Shown in pieces: positions 1-9,122 of a stretch of DNA of 45,757 nucleotides (position 1 is its first letter; each line of letters starts with the position of its first letter). The DNA is taken from assembly GCF_025354735.1 (NCBI RefSeq), contig NZ_JANXMI010000287.1, positions 1 to 45,757 of the forward strand, in the 5' to 3' direction. The notes under the pieces were generated by a model, which ran no database searches, had not been told where the DNA came from, and saw only the letters and a list, made by a program, of their open reading frames with translations. The stretch comes from Rugamonas sp. (GTDB lineage: Bacteria > Pseudomonadota > Gammaproteobacteria > Burkholderiales > Burkholderiaceae_D). Made by a program: the position numbers and the translations under genes.

Positions 1-199
1 CGTTGCCGAGGCGGTATTTGGAGGTAGGACCGCCCAGGCCGTAGCAGCTTTGCGGGCCGTGGGTCGAGCTGGTGCCGGCGCCTGCGCGCAGGTAACCGTG
101 GAAGCCGTCGGTATCATTGTACGGATCGGCGTGAGCGACGCCAAAAGTCAGTGCCAGGGCCAAGGCGGCCGGCAGGGTTTTGAGGACGGTACGATTCAC
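1..199 (-). CDS. LamB-type carbohydrate porin, N-terminal part (runs off the window)
   Basis: Only the first 66 codons lie in the window. The start is GTG at 197-199, with a GGAG ribosome site 8 nt upstream. The product begins with a signal peptide (basic NRTVLK, hydrophobic LPAALALALTFGV, AHA cleavage site before DPYND). It continues with FHGYLRAGAG, QSCYGLGG and SKYRLGN, the conserved N-terminus of the maltoporin/LamB family of outer-membrane sugar channels. It lies downstream of, and in the same direction as, the ChvE-MmsAB transporter genes, so it probably supplies the outer-membrane step for the same sugars. Because the gene is cut by the window edge, its length and integrity cannot be judged. 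Confidence 0.75.
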   Translation of the reverse strand, partial: MNRTVLKTLPAALALALTFGVAHADPYNDTDGFHGYLRAGAGTSSTHGPQSCYGLGGPTSKYRLGN

Positions 200-304
200 T
201 AAGTTGTCTCCTTGTGGTTATAAGTATGTGGCTTGGACACGACGATAGTTATCCCGTCTAGTCTCAGGCTCCCTCGTTGTGCAGGCCACACGGGGTTTTG
301 CTGC

Positions 305-360
305 GCTGTGCCCGAAAGCACAGTTACGGCTGCGCCACGCTGCCAGCGGCAGCGTGGCGA
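305..360 (-). terminator. Two hairpins after the permease gene (terminator or mRNA-stabilising element)
   Basis: Just after the permease stop (minus-strand order) is a perfect 12-bp stem, 333-344 with 348-359, around a 3-nt loop. A second 6-bp stem (306-311 with 318-323) follows. Neither has a T-run on the minus strand, so this is not a textbook intrinsic terminator. It may limit read-through into the porin gene or protect the 3' end of the transporter mRNA. Confidence 0.45.
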
Positions 361-370
361 ATTCTAGGAA

Positions 371-1636
371 TTACTTGTTTTTGTTCAGGACGTCGACCAG
401 CACGGCGGCCAGCAGCACCAGGCCTTTGATGACCTGCTGGTAATCGATGCCGATACCCATGATGGACATGCCGTTGTTCATGACGCCCATGATGAAGGCG
501 CCGACCACCGCGCCGGTGACCTTGCCGACGCCGCCGGAGGCCGAAGCGCCGCCGATGAAGCAGGCCGCGATCACGTCCAGCTCGAAGCCCAGGCCGGCTT
601 TCGGCGTGGCCGTGTTCAAGCGGGCCGCGAACACCAGGCCGGCCAGCGCCGCCAGCATGCCCATATTGACGAAAGTATAGAAACTGACGCGCTGGGTCTT
701 GATGCCGGACAAACGCGCCGCTTTTTCATTACCGCCGATGGCATAGACGCGACGACCGATGACGGTGCGGTTGGTGATGAAGGTGTAGGCGATAATCAAT
801 ACCGACATCACGGCCAGCACGTTGGGGATGCCTTTGTACGACGACAGCAGGTAGCTGAAGTAGACGATCACGGCGGCGAACACGGCGTTCTTGCCGATGA
901 AGAAGCCGAACGGCTCGTCTTCCATGCCGTGCTTGAGCTGCTTGGAGCGGGCGTGGAATTTCACGGCCAGCAAGATGACGGCGGCGGCGACGCCGATAAT
1001 CAGCGAGGAGGTGCGCAGTTCCGGATTGACGTTGACCAGCGGATCGGGCAGGAAGCCCGAGCTCAGCAGCTGGAAGCTTTTCGGGAAAGGACCGACCGAT
1101 TGGCCCGACAGGAGCGCCAGCGTCAAGCCCTTGAACACCAGCATGCCGGCCAGCGTCACGATGAAGGCCGGGATCTTGAAGAAGGCCACGAAATAACCCT
1201 GGGCACCGCCGATGACGGCGCCGGCCACCAGGCAGATGATGCTGGCGGTGACGAAATCGAAGTGGTAGTTGACCATCAGCACGGCGGCCAGGGCGCCGAT
1301 GAAGCCGGCGACCGAGCCCACCGACAAGTCGATGTGGCCGGCCACGATGACCATCAACATACCCAGGGCCATGATGACGACGTAGCTGTTCTGCAGCACC
1401 AGGTTGGTCAGGTTCAGCGGTTCGAGCAGGGTGCCGTCGGTCATGTACTGGAAGAAGCCCATGATGACGATCAGCGACAGCAGCATGCCGTAGTCGCGGA
1501 TATTATTTTTCAGAAAACCGGCATAGCTTTTCTTTTCGACGGCGTCGGCCGGCGCGGCGGATGCGCCCGCGCGTGTCTGGTCTACCGTGACGGCGGCCAA
1601 TTCGGCGGCGGCGTCGGTGGCGAGTTTATTTCCCAT
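371..1636 (-). CDS. mmsB: Sugar ABC transporter permease (MmsB/GguB/XylH type)
   Basis: This is the inner-membrane permease of a multiple-monosaccharide ABC importer (BPD_transp_2 / RbsC-XylH family). The protein of about 421 residues is very hydrophobic, with about ten membrane segments. It carries family stretches such as [26 protein letters not shown] and [21 protein letters not shown]; the last lies before the C-terminal helices. The start at 1636 is preferred because GGAG sits 7-8 nt upstream. An in-frame ATG at 1648 has no good ribosome site and would place that GGAG inside the gene. The gene overlaps the end of the ATPase gene by about 11 nt, so the two are likely translationally coupled. 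The closest known systems are GguB of Agrobacterium and MmsB annotations, which work with a ChvE-type binding protein; the adjacent ChvE-like gene supports this. Confidence 0.9.
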   Translation of the reverse strand: MGNKLATDAAAELAAVTVDQTRAGASAAPADAVEKKSYAGFLKNNIRDYGMLLSLIVIMGFFQYMTDGTLLEPLNLTNLVLQNSYVVIMALGMLMVIVAGHIDLSVGSVAGFIGALAAVLMVNYHFDFVTASIICLVAGAVIGGAQGYFVAFFKIPAFIVTLAGMLVFKGLTLALLSGQSVGPFPKSFQLLSSGFLPDPLVNVNPELRTSSLIIGVAAAVILLAVKFHARSKQLKHGMEDEPFGFFIGKNAVFAAVIVYFSYLLSSYKGIPNVLAVMSVLIIAYTFITNRTVIGRRVYAIGGNEKAARLSGIKTQRVSFYTFVNMGMLAALAGLVFAARLNTATPKAGLGFELDVIAACFIGGASASGGVGKVTGAVVGAFIMGVMNNGMSIMGIGIDYQQVIKGLVLLAAVLVDVLNKNK

Positions 1637-3164
1637 TCTTGTCTCCATGTTTTACGATTGCCCGCATGATATTTTCCTGCGAGGCGACTTCCGAACTAAA
1701 TTCCGCGACGAAACTGCCTTCGTTCATCACATAGATGCGGTCGCACATGCCCAGCAATTCCGGCATTTCCGACGAGATCATGACGATGCACTTACCTTCG
1801 GCAGCGAGGTCGCTGATGATGCTGTAGATTTCATACTTGGCGCCGACGTCGATGCCGCGGCTCGGTTCATCGAGGATCAGGATATCCGGGCGCGAGAACA
1901 GCCACTTGGCCAGCACCACTTTCTGCTGGTTGCCGCCGGACAGGTTGACCACTTTCTGGAGCACGCTCGAGCAGCGGATTTTCAGCTGCTTCTTGAAGTC
2001 GGCGGCGACGCCGAATTCGCGCTGCTCGTCGATCACCAAGTTGTTCGACACCGCCGGCAAATTGGCCAGGCTGATGTTTTTCTTGATGTCTTCTTCCAGC
2101 AGCAGGCCCAGGCCCTTGCGGTCCTCGGTGACGTAGGCGATGCCGTGTTTGATGGCCTTGCCTATCGTGCCGACGTCGATTTCCTGGCCGTTCTTCAAGA
2201 CCCGGCCGCTGATCTTCTGGCCGTAGGAACGGCCGAAGATGCTCATGGCCAGCTCGGTGCGGCCGGCGCCCATCAAACCGGCGATGCCGATGATCTCGCC
2301 TTTTTTGGCGTGGAAGTTGATGCCCTTGATGACGGCGCGGTCCGCGTGCTCGGGGTGGAACACGCGCCAGTCCTGCACTTCGAAGATGGTGTCGCCGATC
2401 TGCGGCGTGCGCGGCGGATAGCGGTCGGCCATCTCGCGTCCGACCATTTTTTCGATGATGCGGTCTTCGCTGACGGGCTCGGCCCGGCAGTCGAAGCTGT
2501 CGACGGTGTTACCGTCGCGCAGCACGGTGATGGCGTCGGCGACGCGCGAAATCTCGTTGAGCTTGTGCGAAATGAGGATGGACGAAATGCCTTGCTGTTT
2601 CAGTTCCAGCAGCAGGTCGAGCAGGGCCGCGCTGTCGCTCTCGTTCAGACTGGCCGTCGGCTCGTCGAGGATCAACAGTTTGACGTCTTTGCTCAGCGCT
2701 TTCGCGATCTCGATCAATTGCTGCTTGCCGACACCCAGGTTGGTGATCAGGGTATCGGGTTTTTCATTCAGTCCCACCTTCTTCAACAGGGCGCGCGTGC
2801 GGCTCTGCGCCAGTTCCCAGTCGATCACGCCCATGCGTGACGGTTCATTGCCGAGGAAGATGTTTTCGGCGATCGACAGCAGCGGCACCAGGGCCAGCTC
2901 CTGGTGGATGATGATGATGCCTATGTGTTCGCTATCGGTGATGTCGCGGAATTGGCGCACCTCACCTTGATATTCGATGTCGCCGCTGTATTCGCCGTGC
3001 GTGTAGACGCCGCTCAGCACCTTCATCAGGGTCGACTTGCCGGCCCCGTTTTCGCCCACGATCGCATGGATTTCGCCGCTGCGCACTCGCAGGTTGACGT
3101 TGTCGAGCGCTACGACGCCCGGGAACGTCTTCCTTATCCCGCGCATTTCCAGGATAGTATTCAT
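1626..3164 (-). CDS. mmsA: Sugar ABC transporter ATP-binding protein (MmsA/GguA/XylG type)
   Basis: This is the cytoplasmic ATPase of the monosaccharide importer; at 512 residues it has the double-domain length usual for sugar importers. Domain 1 has Walker [10 protein letters not shown] (about residues 37-45), Q-loop IIHQELALV, signature LGVGKQQ and Walker [10 protein letters not shown]. Domain 2 has a degenerate Walker A region ([10 protein letters not shown]), signature LSGGNQQK and Walker [15 protein letters not shown]. This asymmetric layout is typical of XylG/RbsA/GguA proteins. The gene lies 123 nt after the binding-protein gene and overlaps the permease gene. The hairpin in the 123-nt gap would allow the binding protein to be made in excess over the membrane parts. 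Confidence 0.93.
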   Translation of the reverse strand: MNTILEMRGIRKTFPGVVALDNVNLRVRSGEIHAIVGENGAGKSTLMKVLSGVYTHGEYSGDIEYQGEVRQFRDITDSEHIGIIIIHQELALVPLLSIAENIFLGNEPSRMGVIDWELAQSRTRALLKKVGLNEKPDTLITNLGVGKQQLIEIAKALSKDVKLLILDEPTASLNESDSAALLDLLLELKQQGISSILISHKLNEISRVADAITVLRDGNTVDSFDCRAEPVSEDRIIEKMVGREMADRYPPRTPQIGDTIFEVQDWRVFHPEHADRAVIKGINFHAKKGEIIGIAGLMGAGRTELAMSIFGRSYGQKISGRVLKNGQEIDVGTIGKAIKHGIAYVTEDRKGLGLLLEEDIKKNISLANLPAVSNNLVIDEQREFGVAADFKKQLKIRCSSVLQKVVNLSGGNQQKVVLAKWLFSRPDILILDEPSRGIDVGAKYEIYSIISDLAAEGKCIVMISSEMPELLGMCDRIYVMNEGSFVAEFSSEVASQENIMRAIVKHGDKNGK

Positions 3165-3231
3165 GTTTTACCCTCTTCAGCAGGAGCTCTGGCATACGCC
3201 GGAGGCCTGCAACAAACTGTCTCAATATATG

Positions 3232-3279
3232 CGCGGGCCCGCCACGCCCCGAGTGCATCGGGGACACGGCCGGCCCGCG
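3232..3279 (-). repeat. Nested inverted repeat between binding-protein and ATPase genes
   Basis: In the transcript, 3272-3279 pairs with 3232-3239 (8 bp). Inside this is a 6-bp stem, 3247-3252 with 3258-3263, around a 5-nt loop. The structure begins 8 nt after the chvE stop and has no T-run. Such hairpins after periplasmic binding-protein genes commonly protect the upstream message and lower expression of downstream transport genes. That role is inferred here. Confidence 0.5.
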
Positions 3280-3287
3280 TGGCGCGC

Positions 3288-4349
3288 TTATTTCAGCTGC
3301 GCTTCGGTGTAGTAGTTGCTGCCGGTAATCAGCACTTGCTTGTAGTTGGCCTTGTCGACCACGACAGGCTTGAGCAGGAACGATGGGATGACCTTGACGC
3401 CGTTATTATAGGTCTTGGTATCGTTGACCGGCACAGGCTTGCCGCTCAGCATGGCATCGACCATATTGGCGGTGACCTTGGCCAGCTCGCGCGTGTCCTT
3501 GAAGATGGTCGAAGCTTGTTCGCCGGCGATGATCGATTTCATCGACGGGATTTCCGCATCTTGACCGGTCACGACAGGCATAGGCAGCTTGGGCGTACCG
3601 TAGCCGACGCCTTTGAGCGACGACAGGATGCCGATGCTCAGGCCGTCGTACGGGGACAGCACGGCATTGACATGCTCTTTGCCATAGTAGGCGCTCAGCA
3701 GGTTGTCCATGCGCGACTGGGCGACGGCGCCGTCCCAACGCAAGGTCGCGACCTTGGCCATGCCCAATTGCTTGGAACGCACGACCAGCTCGCCCTTGTC
3801 CATGTATGGCTGCAACACCGACATCGCACCGTTGTAGAAGAAGGTGGCGTTGTTGTCGTCGGCGGAACCGCCGAACAGTTCGATGTTGTACGGACCCTTG
3901 GTGGTCTTCAGTTTCAGCGCCGATTCGATGTAGCCGGCTTGCAGCACGCCGACCTGGAAGTTGTCGAAGGTGGCGTAGTAGTCGACGTTTTTCGAGCCAC
4001 GGATCAGGCGGTCATACGAAATGACCTTGATGCCTTTGTCGGCGGCTTTTTGCAGCACGTCGGACAGGGTGGTGCCGTCGATCGCGGCGATGACCAGGAC
4101 TTTGGCGCCCTTGGTGATCATGTTCTCAACCTGTGCCAGCTGGTTCGGGATATCGTCGTCGGCGAATTGCAGATCGGTCTTGTAGCCGCGGTCCTTGAAC
4201 GTCTTGACCATGTTGTCGCCATCGGCGATCCAACGCATGGAGGACTTGGTAGGCATCGAGATGCCGATCATGGCCTTGTCGGCTGCCGTGGCGGCCGAAG
4301 CGAAGCCTGCCATGAGCATGCTGACGATGATGAGTTTGACTGGTTTCAT
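3288..4349 (-). CDS. chvE: ChvE-type periplasmic sugar-binding protein
   Basis: A 353-residue periplasmic-binding-protein type 1 domain protein with a clear signal peptide ([23 protein letters not shown], cut before DKAMIG). The mature start [21 protein letters not shown], followed by [29 protein letters not shown] and [16 protein letters not shown], is characteristic of ChvE/multiple-sugar-binding proteins, which bind galactose, arabinose, glucose and similar sugars. GGAG lies 7-8 nt before the ATG. It is the first gene of the minus-strand transporter operon, facing the catabolic operon across a regulated intergenic region. The likely ligands here are L-arabinose and D-galactose, judged from the enzymes encoded next door; the exact specificity cannot be read from the sequence. 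Confidence 0.92.
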   Translation of the reverse strand: MKPVKLIIVSMLMAGFASAATAADKAMIGISMPTKSSMRWIADGDNMVKTFKDRGYKTDLQFADDDIPNQLAQVENMITKGAKVLVIAAIDGTTLSDVLQKAADKGIKVISYDRLIRGSKNVDYYATFDNFQVGVLQAGYIESALKLKTTKGPYNIELFGGSADDNNATFFYNGAMSVLQPYMDKGELVVRSKQLGMAKVATLRWDGAVAQSRMDNLLSAYYGKEHVNAVLSPYDGLSIGILSSLKGVGYGTPKLPMPVVTGQDAEIPSMKSIIAGEQASTIFKDTRELAKVTANMVDAMLSGKPVPVNDTKTYNNGVKVIPSFLLKPVVVDKANYKQVLITGSNYYTEAQLK

Positions 4350-4407
4350 TACTTGTCTCCGTTATTAATGATTTTTGATCTAACGCCCGCTCGCACTATA
4401 CATGCGA

Positions 4408-4480
4408 TGCTCGGATACTAAAGGGCATAAAGATATCTTTCTAATGAATTTTAACCGCTATTCGATATCGAAATCGATAT
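4408..4480 (-). promoter_or_regulatory. Predicted LysR-type operator and promoter of the chvE transporter operon
   Basis: The operator is the perfect inverted repeat ATATCG-N4-CGATAT at 4465-4480. Reading the minus strand, a -35-like TTAGAA (4439-4444) and a -10-like TAGTAT (4415-4420) follow with an 18-nt spacer, giving a start near 4408. The operator centre falls at about -64, the usual position for the recognition site of a LysR-type activator. The same layout occurs at 4616-4688 and 11945-12017. Confidence 0.65.
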
Positions 4481-4615
4481 GCGTGTCCCCGTAGCCCGCG
4501 CCGTCGCTAGCTTCACGCTATATGTCGGCCACTTCTTGCTCATCAAACGGGCGCCGTCGCTTTGCCGATTCTGTTAGCCGGCGAAGTACGGTGTGGACAT
4601 CCCACCCGATCTGTC
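4481..4615. other. Middle of the divergent chvE/dehydratase intergenic region
   Basis: The gap between the two divergent operons is 398 bp. Its outer parts hold the two mirrored promoter modules and two short leaders. In this central stretch I see no ORF, hairpin terminator or repeat I can support. Confidence 0.4.
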
Positions 4616-4688
4616 ATACCGAATCGAGTATCGCAAAATCGCAAAAATTGATTAGAAAGATATCGATAGACGCTTTAGTATTCCCGTT
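4616..4688 (+). promoter_or_regulatory. Predicted LysR-type operator and promoter of the pentonate operon
   Basis: The inverted repeat ATACC-N6-AGTAT (arms ATAC/GTAT) lies at 4616-4631. The -35-like TTAGAA is at 4652-4657 and the -10-like TAGTAT at 4676-4681, again 18 nt apart. The stretch ATTAGAAAGATATC and the following CTTTAGTAT are identical to the chvE promoter on the other strand. The operator is again centred near -64 relative to a start near 4688. Confidence 0.65.
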
Positions 4689-4747
4689 ACGCTAGCTGGT
4701 GGTGTACTCGTCCCACCGCGCGCCCTAACAATATAGAGGAAGACATC

Positions 4748-6487
4748 ATGTCGGAAAAGAAAAAAGTCGTACTGCGCTCGGCCGAATGGTTTGGCACCCA
4801 GGATAAAAACGGTTTCATGTACCGTAGCTGGATGAAAAACCAGGGCATACCCGACCACGAATTCGAAGGCAAGCCCATCATCGGCATCTGCAATACCTGG
4901 TCCGAGCTGACCCCGTGCAACGCCCACTTCCGCAAACTGGCCGAACACGTCAAGCGCGGCATCCTGGAGGCGGGCGGCTTCCCGGTCGAATTCCCGGTGT
5001 TTTCCAGCGGCGAATCGAATCTGCGCCCGACCGCCATGCTGACCCGCAACCTCGCCTCGATGGACGTCGAGGAATCGATACGCGGCAATCCCATGGACGC
5101 CGTCGTGTTGCTGGTCGGCTGCGACAAAACCACCCCGGCCCTGCTGATGGGCGCGGCCAGCTGCGACATCCCGACCATCGTCGTCAGCGGCGGCCCCATG
5201 TTGAACGGCAAGTTCGAAGGCAAGGACATCGGCTCCGGCACCGCCGTGTGGAAGTTGCACGAGCAAGTCAAGGCCGGCGAAATCACCATGCACCAGTTCA
5301 TGTCCGCCGAGTCCGGCATGTCGCGCTCGGCCGGCACCTGCAACACCATGGGGACGGCCTCGACCATGGCCTGCATGGCCGAAGCGCTGGGCACCTCGCT
5401 GCCGCACAACGCCGCCATCCCGGCCGTCGATTCGCGCCGCTACATCCTGGCCCACATGTCGGGCATCCGCATCGTCGAAATGGTGTACGAAGACTTGCGC
5501 CTGTCGAAGGTGCTCACGCGCGCCGCGTTTGAAAACGCCATCCGCGTCAACGCCGCCATCGGCGGCTCGACCAACGCCGTGATCCACCTGAAAGCCATCG
5601 CCGGCCGCATCGGCGTCGACCTGGAACTGGAAGACTGGAACGACATCGGCCGCGGCACGCCGACCATCGTCGACCTGCAACCGTCGGGCCGCTTCCTGAT
5701 GGAAGAGTTTTATTACGCCGGCGGCCTGCCGGGCGTGATCCGCCGCATGGGCGAGGGCGGCCTGGTGCCGCATCCGGACCAGCTGACCGTCAACGGCAAG
5801 TCGCTGTGGGAAAACTGCCAGGCGGCGCCGGTCTACAACGATGAAGTGATCCGCCAGCTCGACAAGCCGCTGCTGGCCGACGGCGGCATCTGCGTCCTGC
5901 GCGGCAACCTGGCGCCGCGCGGCGCCGTGCTCAAGCCATCGGCCGCCACGCCGGAACTGATGAAGCACCGCGGCCGCGCCGTCGTGTTCGAGGACTTCGA
6001 CCACTATAAACAGCGCATCGTCGACCCCGACCTGGACGTCGACGCCAACTCGGTGCTGGTGATGAAGAACTGCGGCCCGAAAGGCTATCCAGGCATGGCC
6101 GAAGTCGGTAACATGGGCCTGCCGCCGAAATTGCTGGCGGCCGGCGTCAAGGACATGGTGCGCATCTCGGACGCGCGCATGAGCGGCACCGCCTACGGCA
6201 CCGTGGTCTTGCACGTGGCGCCCGAGGCGATGGCCGGCGGCCCGCTGGGCATCGTGCAGGACGGCGACTGGATCGCCCTCGATTGCTACGCCGGCAGCCT
6301 GAACCTGGAACTGTCCGACGCCGACATCGCGGCCCGCCTCGCGGTGCGCGCGGCCCAGCCGGCGCCGGCGCCCAAGAGCGGCTACCAGCAGCTGTACATC
6401 GACCGCGTGCTGCAAGCCGATGAAGGCTGTGATTTCGACTTCCTGGTCGGCTCGCGCGGTTCGGCCGTTCCCAAGCATTCCCATTAA
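4748..6487 (+). CDS. IlvD/Edd-family sugar-acid dehydratase, probably L-arabinonate dehydratase
   Basis: A 579-residue dehydratase of the IlvD/Edd family, of the pentonate-dehydratase type (L-arabinonate to L-2-keto-3-deoxyarabonate). Cys57 (TPCN), Cys125 (VGCDKTTP) and Cys198 (GTCNTMGTAST) match the three ligands of the [2Fe-2S] cluster in the Rhizobium L-arabinonate dehydratase. Lys127 matches the carbamylated metal-binding lysine, and RMSGTAYG contains the catalytic serine. The start has GAGGA about 8 nt upstream. It is the first gene of a five-gene operon that completes conversion of pentonate to 2-oxoglutarate, which is why L-arabinonate is preferred over other aldonates. A paralogue with the same motifs lies at 13070-14803 in the galactonate-type operon, so the two may divide or share C5 and C6 substrates. 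Confidence 0.88.
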   Translation: MSEKKKVVLRSAEWFGTQDKNGFMYRSWMKNQGIPDHEFEGKPIIGICNTWSELTPCNAHFRKLAEHVKRGILEAGGFPVEFPVFSSGESNLRPTAMLTRNLASMDVEESIRGNPMDAVVLLVGCDKTTPALLMGAASCDIPTIVVSGGPMLNGKFEGKDIGSGTAVWKLHEQVKAGEITMHQFMSAESGMSRSAGTCNTMGTASTMACMAEALGTSLPHNAAIPAVDSRRYILAHMSGIRIVEMVYEDLRLSKVLTRAAFENAIRVNAAIGGSTNAVIHLKAIAGRIGVDLELEDWNDIGRGTPTIVDLQPSGRFLMEEFYYAGGLPGVIRRMGEGGLVPHPDQLTVNGKSLWENCQAAPVYNDEVIRQLDKPLLADGGICVLRGNLAPRGAVLKPSAATPELMKHRGRAVVFEDFDHYKQRIVDPDLDVDANSVLVMKNCGPKGYPGMAEVGNMGLPPKLLAAGVKDMVRISDARMSGTAYGTVVLHVAPEAMAGGPLGIVQDGDWIALDCYAGSLNLELSDADIAARLAVRAAQPAPAPKSGYQQLYIDRVLQADEGCDFDFLVGSRGSAVPKHSH

Positions 6488-6507
6488 AATAAAACGCAGG
6501 AGGCACC

Positions 6508-7503
6508 ATGTTATTAGTTCAGTTTAAAGATCAGGACGGCCAACGCCGCGTCGGCATCCTGGTGGAAAACACCACCTTGCGCGTGCTCGACGGTTACGAC
6601 ACCACCTACGCCCTGGCCCAGGCCGCGATCAGCCGCGAGGTCTCGCTGGCCGTGCTGGCCGAGGAGGCGGCCGGCGCCGCCGTCTACGATTACGCCGAAG
6701 TGGCGGCCGCCGGCCGCCTGCTGACGCCGCTCGACCACGCCGACCCGGCCCACACCTACGTCACCGGCACCGGCCTGACCCACCTCGGCAGCGCCGACGC
6801 GCGCGACGCCATGCACAAGAAAATCGGCGGCGAAGTCGAGTCCCTCAGCGACAGCATGAAAATGTTCCGCATGGGCGTGGAAGGCGGCAAGCCCGCCGCC
6901 GGCCAGACCGGCGCCCAGCCGGAGTGGTTCTACAAGGGCGACGGCTCCATCGTCGCCGCCAGCGGCCAGCCGCTGGCCATGCCCGAGTTCGCGCTCGACG
7001 GCGGCGAGGAGCCGGAAATCGCCGGCCTGTACGTGATCGGCGCCGACGGCCACCCCTACCGCGTCGGCTACGCCATCGGCAACGAATTCTCCGACCACAT
7101 CACCGAGCGCCAGAACTATCTGTATCTGGCGCACTCGAAGCTGCGCGCCTGCGGCGTCGGCCCGGCCCTGCTGGTCGGCGAGCTGCCGGCCCACATCGAC
7201 GGCCATTCGCGCATCTACGCGGCCGACGGCAGCCTGCGTTGGAAAAAAGCCTTCGTCAGCGGCGAACAGAATATGTCGCACACCATCGCCAACCTCGAAT
7301 ATCATCACTTTAAATATGATCTGTTCAAGCGTGCGGGCGATGTCCATGTACACTTCTTCGGAACCGCCACGCTGAGCTTCGCCGACGGCATTTCCGTCGC
7401 GCCCGGCGAAACGTTCGAAATCGAGGCGCCGGTGTTCGGCCCGGCCCTGCGCAACAAGCTGACCGTGAGCGCCTCCGCCCACGCGCCAGTGACCACTTTG
7501 TAA
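6508..7503 (+). CDS. araD1: AraD1/GguC-type FAH-family protein, probable 2-keto-3-deoxypentonate dehydratase
   Basis: A 331-residue member of the fumarylacetoacetate-hydrolase (FAH) superfamily, in the AraD1/GguC group found beside ChvE-GguAB systems. GAQPEWFYKGDGS, EPEIAGLYVI and GYAIGNEFSDH are the FAH-fold stretches; acidic residues in EPEIAG bind the divalent metal in this superfamily. The proposed reaction is dehydration of L-2-keto-3-deoxyarabonate to 2-oxoglutarate semialdehyde, linking the dehydratase before it to the dehydrogenase after it. A GGAGG ribosome site lies in the 20-nt gap before the ATG. The step is normally assigned to a DHDPS-family enzyme. None is encoded here, and an FAH protein fills the gap, so the function is inferred from position and family. 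Confidence 0.8.
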   Translation: MLLVQFKDQDGQRRVGILVENTTLRVLDGYDTTYALAQAAISREVSLAVLAEEAAGAAVYDYAEVAAAGRLLTPLDHADPAHTYVTGTGLTHLGSADARDAMHKKIGGEVESLSDSMKMFRMGVEGGKPAAGQTGAQPEWFYKGDGSIVAASGQPLAMPEFALDGGEEPEIAGLYVIGADGHPYRVGYAIGNEFSDHITERQNYLYLAHSKLRACGVGPALLVGELPAHIDGHSRIYAADGSLRWKKAFVSGEQNMSHTIANLEYHHFKYDLFKRAGDVHVHFFGTATLSFADGISVAPGETFEIEAPVFGPALRNKLTVSASAHAPVTTL

Positions 7504-7514
7504 TTGGAAACGAC

Positions 7515-9107
7515 ATGACTATTACCGCTATCACCGGCCAGGCCCTCATCGGCGGCGACGCCGTCACCGGCACCGCGACCGCCTTCAACGCCTACGATCC
7601 AACGCTGGGCACGGCCATCGACCCGGCCTTCCACACGGTCGACGCGGCCCAGATCGACCGCGCCTGCGCGCTGGCGCAAGCCGCCTTCGACCCGTTCCGC
7701 GCCACCAACGGCGCCGACCGCGCCGCCTTCCTGGAAGCCATCGCGGCCCAGATCCTGGCGCTGGGCGACGACTTGATCGTGCGCGCCATGGCCGAAAGCG
7801 GCCTGCCGCGCGTGCGCCTGGAAGGCGAGCGCGGCCGTACCGTCGGCCAGCTGAAACTGTTCGCCGACCTGCTGCGCGAAGGTTCCTGGCGCGACATGCG
7901 CCTCGACAGCGCGCTGCCTGACCGCACGCCGCCGCGTCCCGACCTGCGCATGCGCATGATCGGCCTGGGCCCGGTCGCCGTCTTCGGCGCCAGCAACTTC
8001 CCGCTGGCGTTTTCCGTCGCCGGTGGCGACACGGCCGCCGCGCTGGCCGCCGGTTGCCCGGTCGTCGTCAAGGCCCACCCGGCCCATCCGGGCACGTCCG
8101 AGCTGGTCGGCCGCGCCATCCAGGCCGCCGTGCAGCAATGCGGCTTGCCGGCGGGCGTGTTCGCCCTGCTGACCGGCGTCGGCAATGAACTGGGCGGCGC
8201 GCTGGTGCGCCATCCGGCCATCCAGGCGGTCGGCTTCACCGGCTCGCGCGCCGGCGGCATGGCGCTGATGGCGATCGCCGCCGCCCGTCCGCAACCGATA
8301 CCCGTCTACGCGGAAATGAGCAGCATCAACCCCGTCTTCGTGCTGCCGGCAGCGCTGGCCGCCCGCGCCGACACCCTGGCCACCGGCCTGGTCGGTTCGC
8401 TGACCATGGGCGTGGGCCAGTTCTGCACCAACCCCGGCCTGGTGCTGGGCGTGGCCGGCGCCGACTTCGACCGCTTCTGCGCCGCCACCGGCGTCGCCGT
8501 CGGCGGCGCGCAGCCGGGCGTGATGCTGACCCCCGCCATCGCCGGCAACTACCAGCGCGGCCTGGAACACCTGGCCAGCCGCCCGCACGTGAGCATCGTC
8601 GCCCGCGCGCCGGCCGCCGAAGCGCAGGGCCGCGGCCAGCCGGCATTGCTGCTGACCACCGGCGACGCCTTCCTGGCCGACCGCGCCATGTCCGATGAAA
8701 TCTTCGGACCGGCCTCACTGTTCGTCGCCTGCGCCGACGTGGCCCAGATGCGCGCCATCGCCGAAAGCCTGGAAGGCCAGCTGACGGCCACGCTGCAAAT
8801 GGACGCCGGCGACATCGACGCCGCCGCCACGCTGCTGCCTGTGCTGGAACGCAAGGTCGGCCGCATCCTGGCCAACGGCTATCCCACCGGCGTCGAAGTG
8901 GCGACCGCGATGGTGCACGGCGGCCCGTTCCCGGCCACCTCGGACGGTCGCAGCAGCTCGGTCGGCACGGCCGCCATCCAACGCTTCCTGCGTCCGGTGT
9001 CCTACCAGAACCTGGCCCAGGCCCTGCTGCCGCCGGAACTGCGCGACGTCGGCGACAGCGCCGGCTGGCGCCGCAAGGACGGCGTGCTGGTGCAGTCCTC
9101 CAAATAA
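7515..9107 (+). CDS. 2-oxoglutarate semialdehyde dehydrogenase (aldehyde dehydrogenase family)
   Basis: A 530-residue aldehyde dehydrogenase of the ketoglutarate-semialdehyde type, longer at its N-terminus than most members. It has the NAD(P)-binding motif GASNFPLAF (158-166), Lys186, FTGS (241-244), the general base Glu267 (AEMSSINP) and the nucleophile Cys304 (GQFCTNPG). It would oxidise 2-oxoglutarate semialdehyde to 2-oxoglutarate with NAD(P)+, the last step of the non-phosphorylating pentose route. It starts 11 nt after the FAH-family gene. The same enzyme can act in glucarate/galactarate or hydroxyproline breakdown, but the operon context favours the arabinose route. Confidence 0.88.
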   Translation: MTITAITGQALIGGDAVTGTATAFNAYDPTLGTAIDPAFHTVDAAQIDRACALAQAAFDPFRATNGADRAAFLEAIAAQILALGDDLIVRAMAESGLPRVRLEGERGRTVGQLKLFADLLREGSWRDMRLDSALPDRTPPRPDLRMRMIGLGPVAVFGASNFPLAFSVAGGDTAAALAAGCPVVVKAHPAHPGTSELVGRAIQAAVQQCGLPAGVFALLTGVGNELGGALVRHPAIQAVGFTGSRAGGMALMAIAAARPQPIPVYAEMSSINPVFVLPAALAARADTLATGLVGSLTMGVGQFCTNPGLVLGVAGADFDRFCAATGVAVGGAQPGVMLTPAIAGNYQRGLEHLASRPHVSIVARAPAAEAQGRGQPALLLTTGDAFLADRAMSDEIFGPASLFVACADVAQMRAIAESLEGQLTATLQMDAGDIDAAATLLPVLERKVGRILANGYPTGVEVATAMVHGGPFPATSDGRSSSVGTAAIQRFLRPVSYQNLAQALLPPELRDVGDSAGWRRKDGVLVQSSK

Positions 9108-9122
9108 AGCCATACCTCGCCC

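Noticed and set aside
333..359. 12-bp hairpin as a textbook rho-independent terminator
   Set aside because: No T-run follows on either strand, so only a stabilising or factor-dependent role is claimed.
4652..6484. Long minus-strand open frame (about 610 codons) opposite the first dehydratase gene
   Set aside because: It is the mirror of the IlvD-family gene in GC-rich DNA: low-complexity, rich in His, Ala, Gly and Asp, with no family motif.
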